A stretch of 64,000 nt of DNA from Pedobacter miscanthi (GTDB lineage Bacteria; Bacteroidota; Bacteroidia; Sphingobacteriales; Sphingobacteriaceae). The notes under the pieces were generated by a model. That model ran no database searches and was not told where the DNA came from. It worked only from the letters and a program-made list of their open reading frames with translations. The position numbers were made by a program, and so were the translations under genes. Below, piece by piece: positions 50,809-60,803 of the stretch (position 1 is its first letter; each line of letters opens with the position of its first letter). The DNA is taken from NCBI RefSeq assembly GCF_003315595.1, contig NZ_QNQU01000032.1:1-64000 (forward strand), written 5' to 3'.

Positions 50809-53647
50809 CTGGTCATATCACATTTTGCCTGTAATTTTATTGGCTGTATCACTCCTGTGTGTAGATTTTGCAAATGCGCAAGATAAGGGAACTATCGCAA
50901 CAGGTGCAGTAAACGGGCTTGTCAGGGATCCTGTGAGAAATTTTGTACTCAAGTCAGCAACAGTTTCAGTTTCCCGCGCATCCAAAGGCGATAGCACGCT
51001 GATCAGTTACCAGATCACAAATAATTATGGTGAATTCAGTTTTTCAAAGCTGCCTTTGGGTCAATCCCTCAAGCTGCAAATAAACAATCTGGGATATCAG
51101 CCCTTCATAATGAAATTCACGATATCCCCGGAAACAAAACTTTACCAGTTCAAAGAAATCGATCTTGTTGAAAAGAGCATATCCTTATCTGAGGTCGTGG
51201 TTACTGCACCACCTATTGTTATGAACGGTGATACTTTGGAATTTAATGCCTCTGCATTCAAACTCGATAGTAACGCGGTGGTGGAAGACCTGCTTAGAAA
51301 AATCCCCAATATCACGGTTTGGGGAGATGGTACCATTACTGTAAACGGCCGGGAGGTCAAGCGGCTCCTCGTGAACGGAAAAGAGTTTTTTGGTGGGGAC
51401 ACCAAAATTGCAACTGAAAATATTGCAAAAAATGCTGTTGAAAAAATACAGGTATATAAAACCTTGGGCAATAAAAGCAATCCTCTTGATTCAACCGTGG
51501 AAATGAACGTGAAATTAAAAAAAGGGATGGAAATCGGATATTTTGGAAAGCTTAGTGCAGGTTACGGAAGTTCCGGGAGATACGAAGCAGATGCGGTGTT
51601 AAACGCGTTCAGCCCCAAACTTCAAATTACAGTAGCGGCAGCTTCAAATAATATAAATAAGCTCGTAGGCGATGTTGCTACCCTGTCAAGAAATAGCACT
51701 TTCAAGGGCGTTGGCAACAGGATCGACTACAGACCGGACTTCAGCATCAGCGGAATAACAAAACCAGTATCCATAGGATCTACAATGAGTTACAATTTTA
51801 TTGAAAAGCCCGACAGTTTTAATAAAAGCACGTTGAGCATCAATTTTTTTAACCAGAATAGCAAAAACGATAAATCCTCATCCTCCGAAACAACAACAAC
51901 ATTGAACCTTGACGAAAAGATTTTTGACCAAAAGAAATACATCGGCAGCTCGATTTATAATTCAACTAATTTCGATTCCAGGTATGAACTCAGGAAAAGA
52001 AATCATGTGCTTGAAATAAGCCAGTTTTTCGTAAAAGGGGTTGGTCATAACGAAGATAAAAACGAGATCAATTCCCTGAATAAAGATGGACCTGTTAGTG
52101 CAAATCAGAGCAATGATCGATCTGATGGAAAAAACACAAGCTTTAACTTCAGTGTCAACTATAGTTTGGGGGAAGACTTCAATAAGTTTCCGAAAAAATT
52201 CAAGGGCCTTGCAGTAGCCTACTCCATAGCTGTGGATAATGCAGCCAACACGCGTCTGACCTTGACGAACTTTAAATCTTTTATAGATCCTTCTGCCGAT
52301 ATAAAGTTCGATCGAAAATATCAGACAGACTCCAGGTATATCAAACACAAGCTAGACATGCAGTTACTGAATCTAAAAGAAATGTTTTTTAGTAAGACAG
52401 CCCTCTGGGGATTTAACTTCTCTGTACATAACTCACTGAGTTTTGGAGACCGGAAAAGCACCAATTTCGTCGAGGATTTTGATAACCCATCGTTTACTTA
52501 CCGAGATAATGCATACCTCAGCAATAGAACAAAAACCAATATGATAGAGGAAAGCCCTAGTTTTATACTAAGAAAATCTCTGTCAAGGGATATATCCAAT
52601 CGATATTCCAAGAGACTGGATTTCAGCGCATCCGCTAGCCAAAAGCTGATACGACAGATTATCGTTTCCGATAAATCCTTTCAGAATACAAATAGATCCT
52701 ACAGCCGGTTTGTACCGGAGGTAAATATCACTTATTCAAACAATCAATTTACTGAATTTAATAAAAGGTATTCCCTGAGCTATACCACCAGTATCGGCAT
52801 ACCAAGCCTTGAACAGTTGGCTCCTTTGATCGACAGTACAAACAGCTATTATATTCGTAAAGGAAATTTCAGGCTTAAAGAGTCATTGAAAAGAATGCTT
52901 TCCTTTAGTTTCAGCCATGAAGATGAAACAACGGAAAGTACTTTGAACTATGGATTCACTATTGCCGCAGCACAGATTGAAAGCAATATCGTAGACAGTA
53001 TTTATATTAATAATTCCAATATCCAAACGATTTATCCCATTAATCTTAATGGAAGTAGAAATGTGGCTCTTGGAGGGAATATCCGTAAGGCATTCAAAAT
53101 GAGTGTGTCCGAGTTGCAAGTCAAACTCGCCAGTGATGCGGGTTTTTCCAGAACCCCAAATTATATCAACGGTACATTTACTTTTTCCGATAACCTAAAT
53201 ACAAGTACTAACCTTTCCCTGTATTATACAAGAAGAGAATACCTCTCTTTTGAGCTGCGTTATGCACTTTCAACATATCGCTCACGTCAGACTGCGCTCA
53301 ATAATGTTTACGACGGTCTTAATTTAGCAACTACTTTTAGTTCGAGCGTTGCACCTGCAAAAAGAATTGCTCTAAGCAGCGACCTGACTTTCAATAGCTT
53401 CAGTTCATCCAACAGCAATACAATCAGTTTCGCCATCTGGAACGTAAGTCTGGCTTGCCGTTTTATGAAGGGAAATAACTTAGAGTTCAAGTTTTCCGCT
53501 CTCGATTTGCTCCACCAGAACAGCAGCGTAATTAATTTTGGTAGCCTGAATAGTTTTACTATCGGAACCCAGCAGACCCTGCAGCAGTATTTTATGACCA
53601 CAATATCCTATTATCCCAGACAGTTTGGAAAAAAGAGAAAGAAATAA
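50801..53647 (+). CDS. TonB-dependent receptor, outer-membrane beta-barrel family 3 type
   Basis: A 948-residue outer-membrane protein. It has a signal peptide ending DFANAQ, a carboxypeptidase-D-like domain (about 35-125), a TonB-box-like ISLSEVVVTAPP near residue 130, a plug-like part with EDLLRKIPNITVWGDGTITV and VNGKEFFGGDTKIATENIAK (about 165-215), and a long barrel. It is not SusC-like: the plug and the absence of a SusD gene put it with the OMP_b-brl_3 family. It ends in a basic tail, QFGKKRKK, so the usual C-terminal aromatic is followed by extra residues. It may import or export the peptide products. Confidence 0.88.
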   Translation: MANWSYHILPVILLAVSLLCVDFANAQDKGTIATGAVNGLVRDPVRNFVLKSATVSVSRASKGDSTLISYQITNNYGEFSFSKLPLGQSLKLQINNLGYQPFIMKFTISPETKLYQFKEIDLVEKSISLSEVVVTAPPIVMNGDTLEFNASAFKLDSNAVVEDLLRKIPNITVWGDGTITVNGREVKRLLVNGKEFFGGDTKIATENIAKNAVEKIQVYKTLGNKSNPLDSTVEMNVKLKKGMEIGYFGKLSAGYGSSGRYEADAVLNAFSPKLQITVAAASNNINKLVGDVATLSRNSTFKGVGNRIDYRPDFSISGITKPVSIGSTMSYNFIEKPDSFNKSTLSINFFNQNSKNDKSSSSETTTTLNLDEKIFDQKKYIGSSIYNSTNFDSRYELRKRNHVLEISQFFVKGVGHNEDKNEINSLNKDGPVSANQSNDRSDGKNTSFNFSVNYSLGEDFNKFPKKFKGLAVAYSIAVDNAANTRLTLTNFKSFIDPSADIKFDRKYQTDSRYIKHKLDMQLLNLKEMFFSKTALWGFNFSVHNSLSFGDRKSTNFVEDFDNPSFTYRDNAYLSNRTKTNMIEESPSFILRKSLSRDISNRYSKRLDFSASASQKLIRQIIVSDKSFQNTNRSYSRFVPEVNITYSNNQFTEFNKRYSLSYTTSIGIPSLEQLAPLIDSTNSYYIRKGNFRLKESLKRMLSFSFSHEDETTESTLNYGFTIAAAQIESNIVDSIYINNSNIQTIYPINLNGSRNVALGGNIRKAFKMSVSELQVKLASDAGFSRTPNYINGTFTFSDNLNTSTNLSLYYTRREYLSFELRYALSTYRSRQTALNNVYDGLNLATTFSSSVAPAKRIALSSDLTFNSFSSSNSNTISFAIWNVSLACRFMKGNNLEFKFSALDLLHQNSSVINFGSLNSFTIGTQQTLQQYFMTTISYYPRQFGKKRKK

Positions 53648-53672
53648 ACACACTTAACAAACACTTTAGAAA

Positions 53673-54245
53673 ATGCAACAGATAATATCTTATATTAAGA
53701 CAAACCTATTGATGTCACTATGCTTCATTGGATTGTTTTCACTTTGCCTCTATCAGACATGGCTAAGACATAATGAGGCTAAGGTTTTTAATGAACTTGA
53801 AAAATCGCTAAATGATGGGAGGTCAAATAAATACCTACTTTCAGATCTGAAATTCCATCCTGTAGTAACCGATAGCCTTAGTAAATTGAAAAATGGAAAG
53901 TTTCTTGTACTTAGGTTTATTAGGAACAATTGCCACCAATGTATAGATTCCATTTTCAGCAATGTTGAAAAAATTGGAGCGAAAATTGGAAAGGAGAATA
54001 TTGCCGTGCTGGTTGATAGTCCAGATATTGGGGAATTTTACAAGTACAAAAGAATATATCAGGATAAAATAGTAAACTTTTATTATTTTCCATTTGAAAT
54101 ATCATCTTTTGATAAACAAGGAACTTCTTATTATTGTATCCTTGCCAAGGATAAGAAATCTGCATCATTTATTTTTCAAACAAGTCCCCTGGATTTTCCC
54201 GTAGCAACAAACAGGTACTTAAAAGAAGTGATACATGTCTTTTAA
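53673..54245 (+). CDS. Membrane-anchored thioredoxin-like protein with CxxC
   Basis: A 190-residue protein with one N-terminal membrane segment (about residues 11-28, LLMSLCFIGLFSLCLYQTW) and a soluble domain. The segment FLVLRFIRNNCHQCIDSIFS (about 78-97) places a Cys-x-x-Cys after a beta-strand in the thioredoxin manner, followed by a helix and by IAVLVDSPDIGEFYKYKR. The cis-Pro region is not obvious. It would face the periplasm and could form or shuffle disulfides in the four-Cys peptides. Its end overlaps the O-antigen-ligase-like gene by 11 bp. Confidence 0.72.
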   Translation: MQQIISYIKTNLLMSLCFIGLFSLCLYQTWLRHNEAKVFNELEKSLNDGRSNKYLLSDLKFHPVVTDSLSKLKNGKFLVLRFIRNNCHQCIDSIFSNVEKIGAKIGKENIAVLVDSPDIGEFYKYKRIYQDKIVNFYYFPFEISSFDKQGTSYYCILAKDKKSASFIFQTSPLDFPVATNRYLKEVIHVF

Positions 54246-56127
54246 TCGACGTTTTCAGGGAGTAGCTGTCCAAAGCTTGTTAAAGAACATCATTTGGATT
54301 TGTATCATAGCAATTCTTGTCCTTGTCCCATCACTTTCTCTACCAGGCTTGTATAATATCCGCAACGGCCAAGTCATATTTTTCTCTTCCTTTATCACCA
54401 TCATTTTCTTTTTTTGCATATTAATGATATGCAGTCAGAAGAAGATAGCATTGGAAATCACCAGAATAGATATATTGCTTTGTATAGCAGTGTTGTACAT
54501 CGCCTTAGATAGATTCCTTTCCCCCTTGCCATCCGCCTTTTCATTGAGGTTTATTGAACTGATTGGTTTATCAGCATTTTACATTATACTAAGACAATAT
54601 CGGGTAAATTACATTATTTTTTTCTATGCATGTGTTCTTGGTGGAGCGGTTCAGGCTATCTATGGGTTGCTTCAACTTTACGGCATCTATCCGAGCAATA
54701 ACAGTTATTTCCCGCTCACTGGTAATTTCTCCAATCCTGGACCGTATGCAGGTTATATTTTGAGCGGTTTATCTATTTCTATTGCGCTTTATATCTATAA
54801 AGACGATCTGAGGATACTAAAGATTTTCAGAGGGAAAGTTCCAGAGAAAACAGGTATGCAAATAAAGATGTTTTTTTTGGTTATCAGCCTCTCACTGATG
54901 GCCATTTCCATAACTGCATGTAAATCGAGAGCATCTTGGTTTGCAATTTTTGTAGGTGGACTGTTTTTAGTCTACCACAAGTTAAAACCGATTTTTTTTA
55001 AAAGAGTGGCTAAGTTCAAATGGCTAATAGTTTCGCTCGCCGTGACTATGACGCTGGCCATACTATTTTTGCTATATGATATCAATAAAGATTCCGCCAA
55101 TGGCAGGGTTTTAGTTTGGGGTACCAGCAGGGAGTTGCTTTCTAAGCACCTATATACTGGAATCGGATTTGACAGGTTCAGTGTTGATCTCATGGGGCGC
55201 CAGGCCAGATATTTTGAAAACCATGCACTAAGTGCTTACTCGAATGTGGCGGGTGAGATAAGGTATCCCTTTAACCTGCTTCTACTTTATCTTTCTGAGA
55301 TGGGCATTTTCTTTACCATTTTAGTTCTTTTTTTTTGCTATCGTATTTTTTCTTCAGGTAGCGGGACCTTGGCGATAATAGCAAAATTTACGCTGCTGGC
55401 TCAGATCGTGTTTGCTTTTTTCTCCTATAGCGAACAGGTTCTTGCTATTAAAATCAATATTGTGTGTATAGTAGCTTTTTTGGCCGCGCAAGACAATCGA
55501 ATAAGTGAGGCGCGTTTAGGGAAACATACCTGGCAGGCAATGAAGTATATTTTTATATCCGCATGTATAGTTATTTCATTTTTTTCACTTCGTTATCTTA
55601 AAAAGCTTCACTCAGCTTTTACTGATTGGGATACCGCATTCCAACTTTATTCGGGGAAACAGTACATGGACGCGGCCTCGTTTTACGCTTCAGCCCACCC
55701 TGTTTTGGCTGGCGAAGGTGATTTTCTCTTCCAGTTTGGGAACGCTGCATTAAAGACAGGTGCTTATGGGGACGCGCTCAAGATTTTGGGTAAAAGCGAA
55801 TCCAAGCTTAACAGTTATTCTGTTCAGTTAGCTAAAGGCGAGTGCTATAGGAAGCTAAATCAATCATTACTAGCAAAAAAGGTATACCTAGAGGCATCTT
55901 ACATGGTACCAAGCAGATTGTATCCCAGATATCTTTTGGCAATCTATTGCCTGGAACTCGATCAAAAGAAACAAGCAATTTCAATTGCAGAAGATATTCT
56001 AAAGATCAAAGTCAAAATAATTTCTCCTGCGACGGAGGAAATGAAAAATTCAATGCGTATCGTCATTGAAAACCGGGATCTCTCGCCGAAGGAAATTCTT
56101 AACCATCTGAAGATTAATGGTCGTTAA
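54235..56127 (+). CDS. O-antigen-ligase-like membrane protein with C-terminal TPR-like region
   Basis: A 630-residue protein with about eleven membrane segments in the first 450 residues. The Wzy_C-type features are present: KSRASWFAIFVGGLF (about residue 230), and the large periplasmic loop with GRVLVWGTSRELLSKHLYTG and IGFDRFSVDLMGR, whose Arg and His are typical of ligases and O-oligosaccharyltransferases. The C-terminal 170 residues are helical repeats (LAKGECYRKLNQSLLAKKVY). In this family the membrane part transfers lipid-linked glycans to lipid A or protein. A role in glycosylating the secreted peptides is speculative but fits the cluster. Confidence 0.8.
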   Translation: MSFNRRFQGVAVQSLLKNIIWICIIAILVLVPSLSLPGLYNIRNGQVIFFSSFITIIFFFCILMICSQKKIALEITRIDILLCIAVLYIALDRFLSPLPSAFSLRFIELIGLSAFYIILRQYRVNYIIFFYACVLGGAVQAIYGLLQLYGIYPSNNSYFPLTGNFSNPGPYAGYILSGLSISIALYIYKDDLRILKIFRGKVPEKTGMQIKMFFLVISLSLMAISITACKSRASWFAIFVGGLFLVYHKLKPIFFKRVAKFKWLIVSLAVTMTLAILFLLYDINKDSANGRVLVWGTSRELLSKHLYTGIGFDRFSVDLMGRQARYFENHALSAYSNVAGEIRYPFNLLLLYLSEMGIFFTILVLFFCYRIFSSGSGTLAIIAKFTLLAQIVFAFFSYSEQVLAIKINIVCIVAFLAAQDNRISEARLGKHTWQAMKYIFISACIVISFFSLRYLKKLHSAFTDWDTAFQLYSGKQYMDAASFYASAHPVLAGEGDFLFQFGNAALKTGAYGDALKILGKSESKLNSYSVQLAKGECYRKLNQSLLAKKVYLEASYMVPSRLYPRYLLAIYCLELDQKKQAISIAEDILKIKVKIISPATEEMKNSMRIVIENRDLSPKEILNHLKINGR

Positions 56128-56243
56128 AACAATAATCCGCGCTATTTTGAGGATATTATCAGTTTAGCTCTATAAAGAAAACTGTACGTTTTTGCAACGA
56201 CTGGCATCTACATTCACAAGGAGCTGACAGGAAGCAGTTAGAT

Positions 56244-57353
56244 TTAACTTTTTCCTACAGACAATGATAAGAGTACTTTTCCTTCAATCTGTTTTTCAGA
56301 AACAAATCCCCAATACCTCGAATCATAAGATTGATGCCTGTTGTCACCAAGAAAAAAGAAATAATTGTTTTCGAATGTATAATTATCAATTAACATACCG
56401 TACCTGTAAAGACGGCTGCCACTTAGCATAACCGTTTTATCTTCAGAGAAAATGATCCCGCTATATAAGAACAAATTTTGGGCATCCAAGTGTATAGTTG
56501 TTCCTTTTTTCGGGATCAAAAGAGGTCCAAAACGGTCGACCGTCCAATGTTTCAAAGGATTATCCCATTTCGATGTTTTTCCTTTCTCAGAAAAGAATCC
56601 CCATCCTATTCGAATGTATCGAATTTGTTCGAACCCGTTTAGGCATTGTATCCCTCCTTTCTGGTCTGCTGTAAGAAAAGCATCGATACTCCTGTTTTCA
56701 TTAAGACTGAAAGCGATCCTGTGCTGTTTAGCATAAGCAATGAAAGCCTGCGTTTGCTTAACTATAATATTATACATGTTTTTTACTGATTCTGGTGATT
56801 TTATGAAACGTCCATCGATGAATAGGGTATCGTTGCTCATTACCAGTTTTTCGCCGGGGAGTCCTATGCATCTTTTCACCATAAATTTCCTTGGATCAGC
56901 ACTGTTCCTAAATACAATAATGTCATTTGTTTTAACCTTTGATATTCCAGATAGCCTTACTTGGGGCCACTTTCCTTTATCTTTGAACAACATTCCCAAC
57001 CAAGGTATATCTTGGGCGTCTCCAGGAAGTTTAGGGCCATAAGAAAGTTTATTTATAATAAGCCTATCATTGATGAAAAATGAATTTTCCATTGAGTCGC
57101 TTGGAACCTTATAGAGGTCAAAGGCAAACATCCTGATCAGTACCACGCATAACAGTACAGAAAAAGCTGTGAATATGATATCTATTACGTAGTTTCTTTT
57201 TAATTGCCGGCTAGCGTAAATGGTGAGTGTGAAGATTATTACCAGTAAGAATAACCATGGTATATTTAAAATTAACAGAAATAGAAACAGTAAAATCGCA
57301 GGTAAAATAATCCTTTTATTAAATAAAGGTCTTTTTTTCTGGTTTCCAAACAT
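56244..57353 (-). CDS. lepB: Signal peptidase I
   Basis: A 369-residue type I signal peptidase with two N-terminal membrane segments (about residues 15-38 and 57-74). The catalytic Ser87 is in KVPSDSMENSFF and the Lys160 in FMVKRCIGLPGEKL, and the conserved FFLGDNRHQSYDSRYWGFV lies near the C-terminus. An insert of about 90 residues (about 185-275) with two hydrophobic stretches separates the last two motifs; inserts here are known in Bacteroidota. It faces convergently toward the O-antigen-ligase-like gene. As it sits in an accessory cluster, a specialised role in peptide processing is possible. Confidence 0.92.
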   Translation of the reverse strand: MFGNQKKRPLFNKRIILPAILLFLFLLILNIPWLFLLVIIFTLTIYASRQLKRNYVIDIIFTAFSVLLCVVLIRMFAFDLYKVPSDSMENSFFINDRLIINKLSYGPKLPGDAQDIPWLGMLFKDKGKWPQVRLSGISKVKTNDIIVFRNSADPRKFMVKRCIGLPGEKLVMSNDTLFIDGRFIKSPESVKNMYNIIVKQTQAFIAYAKQHRIAFSLNENRSIDAFLTADQKGGIQCLNGFEQIRYIRIGWGFFSEKGKTSKWDNPLKHWTVDRFGPLLIPKKGTTIHLDAQNLFLYSGIIFSEDKTVMLSGSRLYRYGMLIDNYTFENNYFFFLGDNRHQSYDSRYWGFVSEKQIEGKVLLSLSVGKS

Positions 57354-57508
57354 ATTATTTATTTAAAATAACAGGATTCTCTTTACTAAGTTCCCTGAGG
57401 TAAAACAGATATTTTTATATTCAGGCATGCGAGCCGATTAGCGGACAAACCAAGTCATATTCATTGATGAGCAAAGAAAGAAACAATAGTTGCAGTTTAT
57501 GTTGACAG

Positions 57509-58723
57509 TTAGCGACCAATACTGCCATATAGTGTAATCTCGTTTGCATTGACATAATTGAGCTTTCCCCAGGTTTGTGTACACTGCAGACGTATAAACC
57601 TAGTGCCCGATAGTTTTGTGTTGATTTTGAAGCTGACCCCATTAATTCCATATTCACGGTCATCGTTGTTTATCTGATCTGTTGGAAGGCCAGAAGGAGG
57701 TTCAGGAAAAACAAAATTACCTATGTTTATCCAGTCTCCTAAGACATCTCCCTCTTTTGTGACTGAGATTGGCCAATTAAGACAATCCTTGGGCATTTTT
57801 TTTCGGGATGCCCAAATCGTAAACTCCTTAGGGTTTTGGAATCGATATATGTCGGGCAGTCTATTGTATAAGACAAAACGACTTATCGTGTATGGACGGC
57901 CTAAGCCAATGGTCCCCATCATCAGACTGCCTGGTTTTTTACTGTCTGTATGCCACCCAGGTTCGCCGAGATTGCCATCGAACAAGTATTTGAAATACCA
58001 ATCGAAACCTATCGGGCTATCGTTTTTCAACGGGTAGGTATAAAATTTTCTTTTATCAAGTTCAATTTCTTTGAACGGTTTTAATGTCCTGAAAAATGTA
58101 TCTGATCGGTTGTCAAAATTATCAGTTACATATGCTCCGATAGTCTGCTTATTAGAATAAAGCCCTCCTAAATAAAAGTCGAAATGATCTGAGTTGATAG
58201 TAAATAAATCTTTTTCAGTGTATTGCTGAATAATGCTGTCAAATTTGACAATGTGTAATAAAAGCTGCGCTTTATTCCGGTTCAAGCCGTACAAACGGAT
58301 ACCTCCGTAATCAGGCTTCAGATTGATTGTTGAGCTAACCGCCAGGTAATCAGGAGTTAGTGGGTGTACGTTTACAGTTACAGGCGAAGAAATTGTGCCG
58401 TCTTTACGCACACCGTTCAAGGTAACCTGATAATTTCCTGATTTCTCAAAGCCCTCCACAATGAGTGGATCTTTCAGATTGTATCTTATTTGCCGTATCT
58501 TTTCTTTACTAATGGGGTAGCTCACCAGCATATATAAATATTCCGATTTTTTTGGCAGCCTGAATATTATTTTTCCTGCTCCGGGTAAATTTTCCACTTT
58601 GATATTCTCAATAAATGGAGTCCCGTTTTGTTCGGTTTCCCTTATACGTTTACATGAATTAAATGTAAACGCCACCACATAAATCATCAACACAAAATCA
58701 CATTGCTTTACATACTTAAACAT
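57509..58723 (-). CDS. DUF4959/DUF5126/DUF5000-type lipoprotein
   Basis: A 404-residue lipoprotein (signal ending AFTFNSC, Cys24). The order of domains matches the lipoproteins that usually follow SusD genes: an N-terminal part (about 35-125) with VENLPGAGKIIFRLPKKSEY, a middle (about 130-235), and a discoidin-like C-terminal part (about 240-404) with PIGFDWYFKYLFDGNLGEPG and TRFIRLQCTQTWGKLNYVNA. Such proteins bind surface polysaccharides. No SusCD pair is near here, which is unusual. It lies between the transglutaminase-like and signal peptidase genes in one leftward unit. Confidence 0.82.
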   Translation of the reverse strand: MFKYVKQCDFVLMIYVVAFTFNSCKRIRETEQNGTPFIENIKVENLPGAGKIIFRLPKKSEYLYMLVSYPISKEKIRQIRYNLKDPLIVEGFEKSGNYQVTLNGVRKDGTISSPVTVNVHPLTPDYLAVSSTINLKPDYGGIRLYGLNRNKAQLLLHIVKFDSIIQQYTEKDLFTINSDHFDFYLGGLYSNKQTIGAYVTDNFDNRSDTFFRTLKPFKEIELDKRKFYTYPLKNDSPIGFDWYFKYLFDGNLGEPGWHTDSKKPGSLMMGTIGLGRPYTISRFVLYNRLPDIYRFQNPKEFTIWASRKKMPKDCLNWPISVTKEGDVLGDWINIGNFVFPEPPSGLPTDQINNDDREYGINGVSFKINTKLSGTRFIRLQCTQTWGKLNYVNANEITLYGSIGR

Positions 58724-58749
58724 AATCTGTTATTTTAGATATCATCTTT

Positions 58750-60801
58750 TTACCACCACCTCTGCATGCCGTTTTCAATACTGAAAATCCTTTCTTCCAC
58801 ACCAGTATTTTTACTTCTTAACCAAAACAGGCCATCTTTTGGTATATTTTGATAGTCAATATGGTAATTGATGGCGGTTTTTATACCTAGGGAAACCCAT
58901 CTGTTACGCCAGTAATAAAGCTCATATTCTGTACCTGGCATAATGCAGTTTGTGTCATTTCTAGGACAAAATTTTATTTTTAAAACTTTTTTTGCATTTG
59001 ATTGACCAAGGTCAATGCCGATCCATCCGTCTTTGCTCTGGGCATTCTGATAATAAGTGTTCATATCATTGTCAAATGCTTTATCAATTTCATGTCCTGG
59101 CAGCCCCGGCTTTCCCAAAGTTTTACCAATAAGCTGTTCATCCTCACCGTAGCCATAAAATTGTACTTCTGCAATATTATCCGCTTCCCAGCTCCCTCTC
59201 TCTGGTGCAACATACCGCAGATACCTAAATTTCTTTGGGTTACCGATCATTACCTCATTCATGTAAAAAGGAAAGTAGTTAATTTTAAATAAGGTATCCG
59301 CATCAGAAAAGTCAATCTTGTTTGCTCCCTCAAACCGTCCGCCCTTTAGTGTTTCAGTATGATAGGCCGTATAGGAATGTAATGGATATTTTCTTGCCAG
59401 CCTAATGCTCTGTTTTGCTTTTCCCTCTCCGCTCAGCTGGGTTATGATATTTAATGTGTCTGAATAAAAAGGTGGATGGATGGGTATTATTTTTCCGTTA
59501 TCAAATACAGCGGGAAGATAAACGACGTTATGTCCAAATTGATTAAAAATAACCATTCCATTATTCATCTTTTGTATAGCAACTGGTTTCCAGCCGTTGA
59601 TGTCAAAAACACACAGGTATGCGACCTGGTATTTTAAAAATTCCTTACTTACCTTGAATGAAAAGATCCCTGTTTTAAGAAAACTATTGGTAATGTCCCT
59701 GAAGTTGGTTCTGCGAAATTCCGGTGCAATGTACTCTTTGGGAACATTTTTATTCAGTTCCGCCAGCTCTTCATTTTTGCTATAGGTATACCTGTAGATT
59801 TTTGGAATGGTTTTCACATGTTGTACATACATACCCGGTGGCATGTCCCTAACGCTAAAATGGTGTCTTTCTTTGAGGTATTCCGAAGAAAAATCCACTA
59901 TGCTCCAAGTATTCCTCTGTATATTCTCATTTGTAATCAATTCGGTTTTTGAGCTGCGATCTATCGCATTAACCATATAGTGGCCATTATTCGTGCTTCC
60001 CCAATGAGGGATAAAATCTACAGCAACAGGAAGCCCGATGGATCTCATTACAGTTGCAGAATAAAACGTAGTAGTTTCACAGCCACCAATCTTACCGTTA
60101 ATCACATCACTGATACTTTGAGAAAAGGGAAAATAGCTGTTAAAAAAGACGGTAAAGTTTGTTTGGGTATTTAGGTTCCAGTTCATAAAATCGAATACAG
60201 ATTTGATGCTCTTTCCATTGGGTGCTTGGTGTGCCATCTGTGCATATTCAGTCAAAAGCTGGGGCCGCCAGTATTGCAGTTCCTCATCCCTTATCCGGTA
60301 TGGTAAAATATATTCGCAGAAGTCTTGAAAATTTACATCTTTAGACCATGGTGCCTTCTTCCATGCCTCAAAGGCAAAATCGATATTGTTGATTAGGTAA
60401 CCAGCTGAGATGAGCTTACTGTCCTCTATGGTTTTTGCATTCTTAATTTCAGGGAAACCTACTATCTGTGCCACGGAATCTCCGATATGGATTTTGTCCT
60501 CATTGGTTACCCGCTCTTGACGATATGAAAGCGTATCGATGATGGAAAATATATTTGTATATGCACTGATAGAATTCCGTTGATATCCTTTATGGATTGG
60601 CATATTGAGAATCAAAAATTTCGCCGCATTGAATTTTAAGCTGTCTTTTGCTTGCGAATAATGGCTCAAAACTTTTATCAACTCACCTTTATTTTTATCT
60701 GCCACCTGTAGCGCTTCTTCCAGAGGGGTATTATACTTACTGTGACAGGAGATGAACGTGAGGCAGATGCCAAAGATTAAAACTATAAATAAGGGCTTCA
60801 T
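58750..60801 (-). CDS. Transglutaminase-like lipoprotein with discoidin-like C-terminus
   Basis: A 683-residue lipoprotein (signal ending TFISC, Cys19). The middle has a transglutaminase-like core with the Cys in IGGCETTTFYSATVMRSIGL and the His in HWGSTNNGHYMVNAI; the third, acidic residue follows in the DFSSEYL region. The C-terminal third has VMIGNPKKFRYLRYVAPERG and WIGIDLGQSNAKKVLKIKF, a discoidin-like fold. Enzymes of this fold hydrolyse or crosslink amide bonds. The next gene starts 27 bp downstream of its stop. The substrate is unknown; a peptide or cell-wall target is possible. Confidence 0.82.
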   Translation of the reverse strand: MKPLFIVLIFGICLTFISCHSKYNTPLEEALQVADKNKGELIKVLSHYSQAKDSLKFNAAKFLILNMPIHKGYQRNSISAYTNIFSIIDTLSYRQERVTNEDKIHIGDSVAQIVGFPEIKNAKTIEDSKLISAGYLINNIDFAFEAWKKAPWSKDVNFQDFCEYILPYRIRDEELQYWRPQLLTEYAQMAHQAPNGKSIKSVFDFMNWNLNTQTNFTVFFNSYFPFSQSISDVINGKIGGCETTTFYSATVMRSIGLPVAVDFIPHWGSTNNGHYMVNAIDRSSKTELITNENIQRNTWSIVDFSSEYLKERHHFSVRDMPPGMYVQHVKTIPKIYRYTYSKNEELAELNKNVPKEYIAPEFRRTNFRDITNSFLKTGIFSFKVSKEFLKYQVAYLCVFDINGWKPVAIQKMNNGMVIFNQFGHNVVYLPAVFDNGKIIPIHPPFYSDTLNIITQLSGEGKAKQSIRLARKYPLHSYTAYHTETLKGGRFEGANKIDFSDADTLFKINYFPFYMNEVMIGNPKKFRYLRYVAPERGSWEADNIAEVQFYGYGEDEQLIGKTLGKPGLPGHEIDKAFDNDMNTYYQNAQSKDGWIGIDLGQSNAKKVLKIKFCPRNDTNCIMPGTEYELYYWRNRWVSLGIKTAINYHIDYQNIPKDGLFWLRSKNTGVEERIFSIENGMQRWW

Positions 60802-60803
60802 AC

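Noticed and set aside
53308..53601. Several long frames antisense to the TonB-dependent receptors and glycosidases.
   Set aside because: They are shadows of strong coding frames and have no start context or family similarity.
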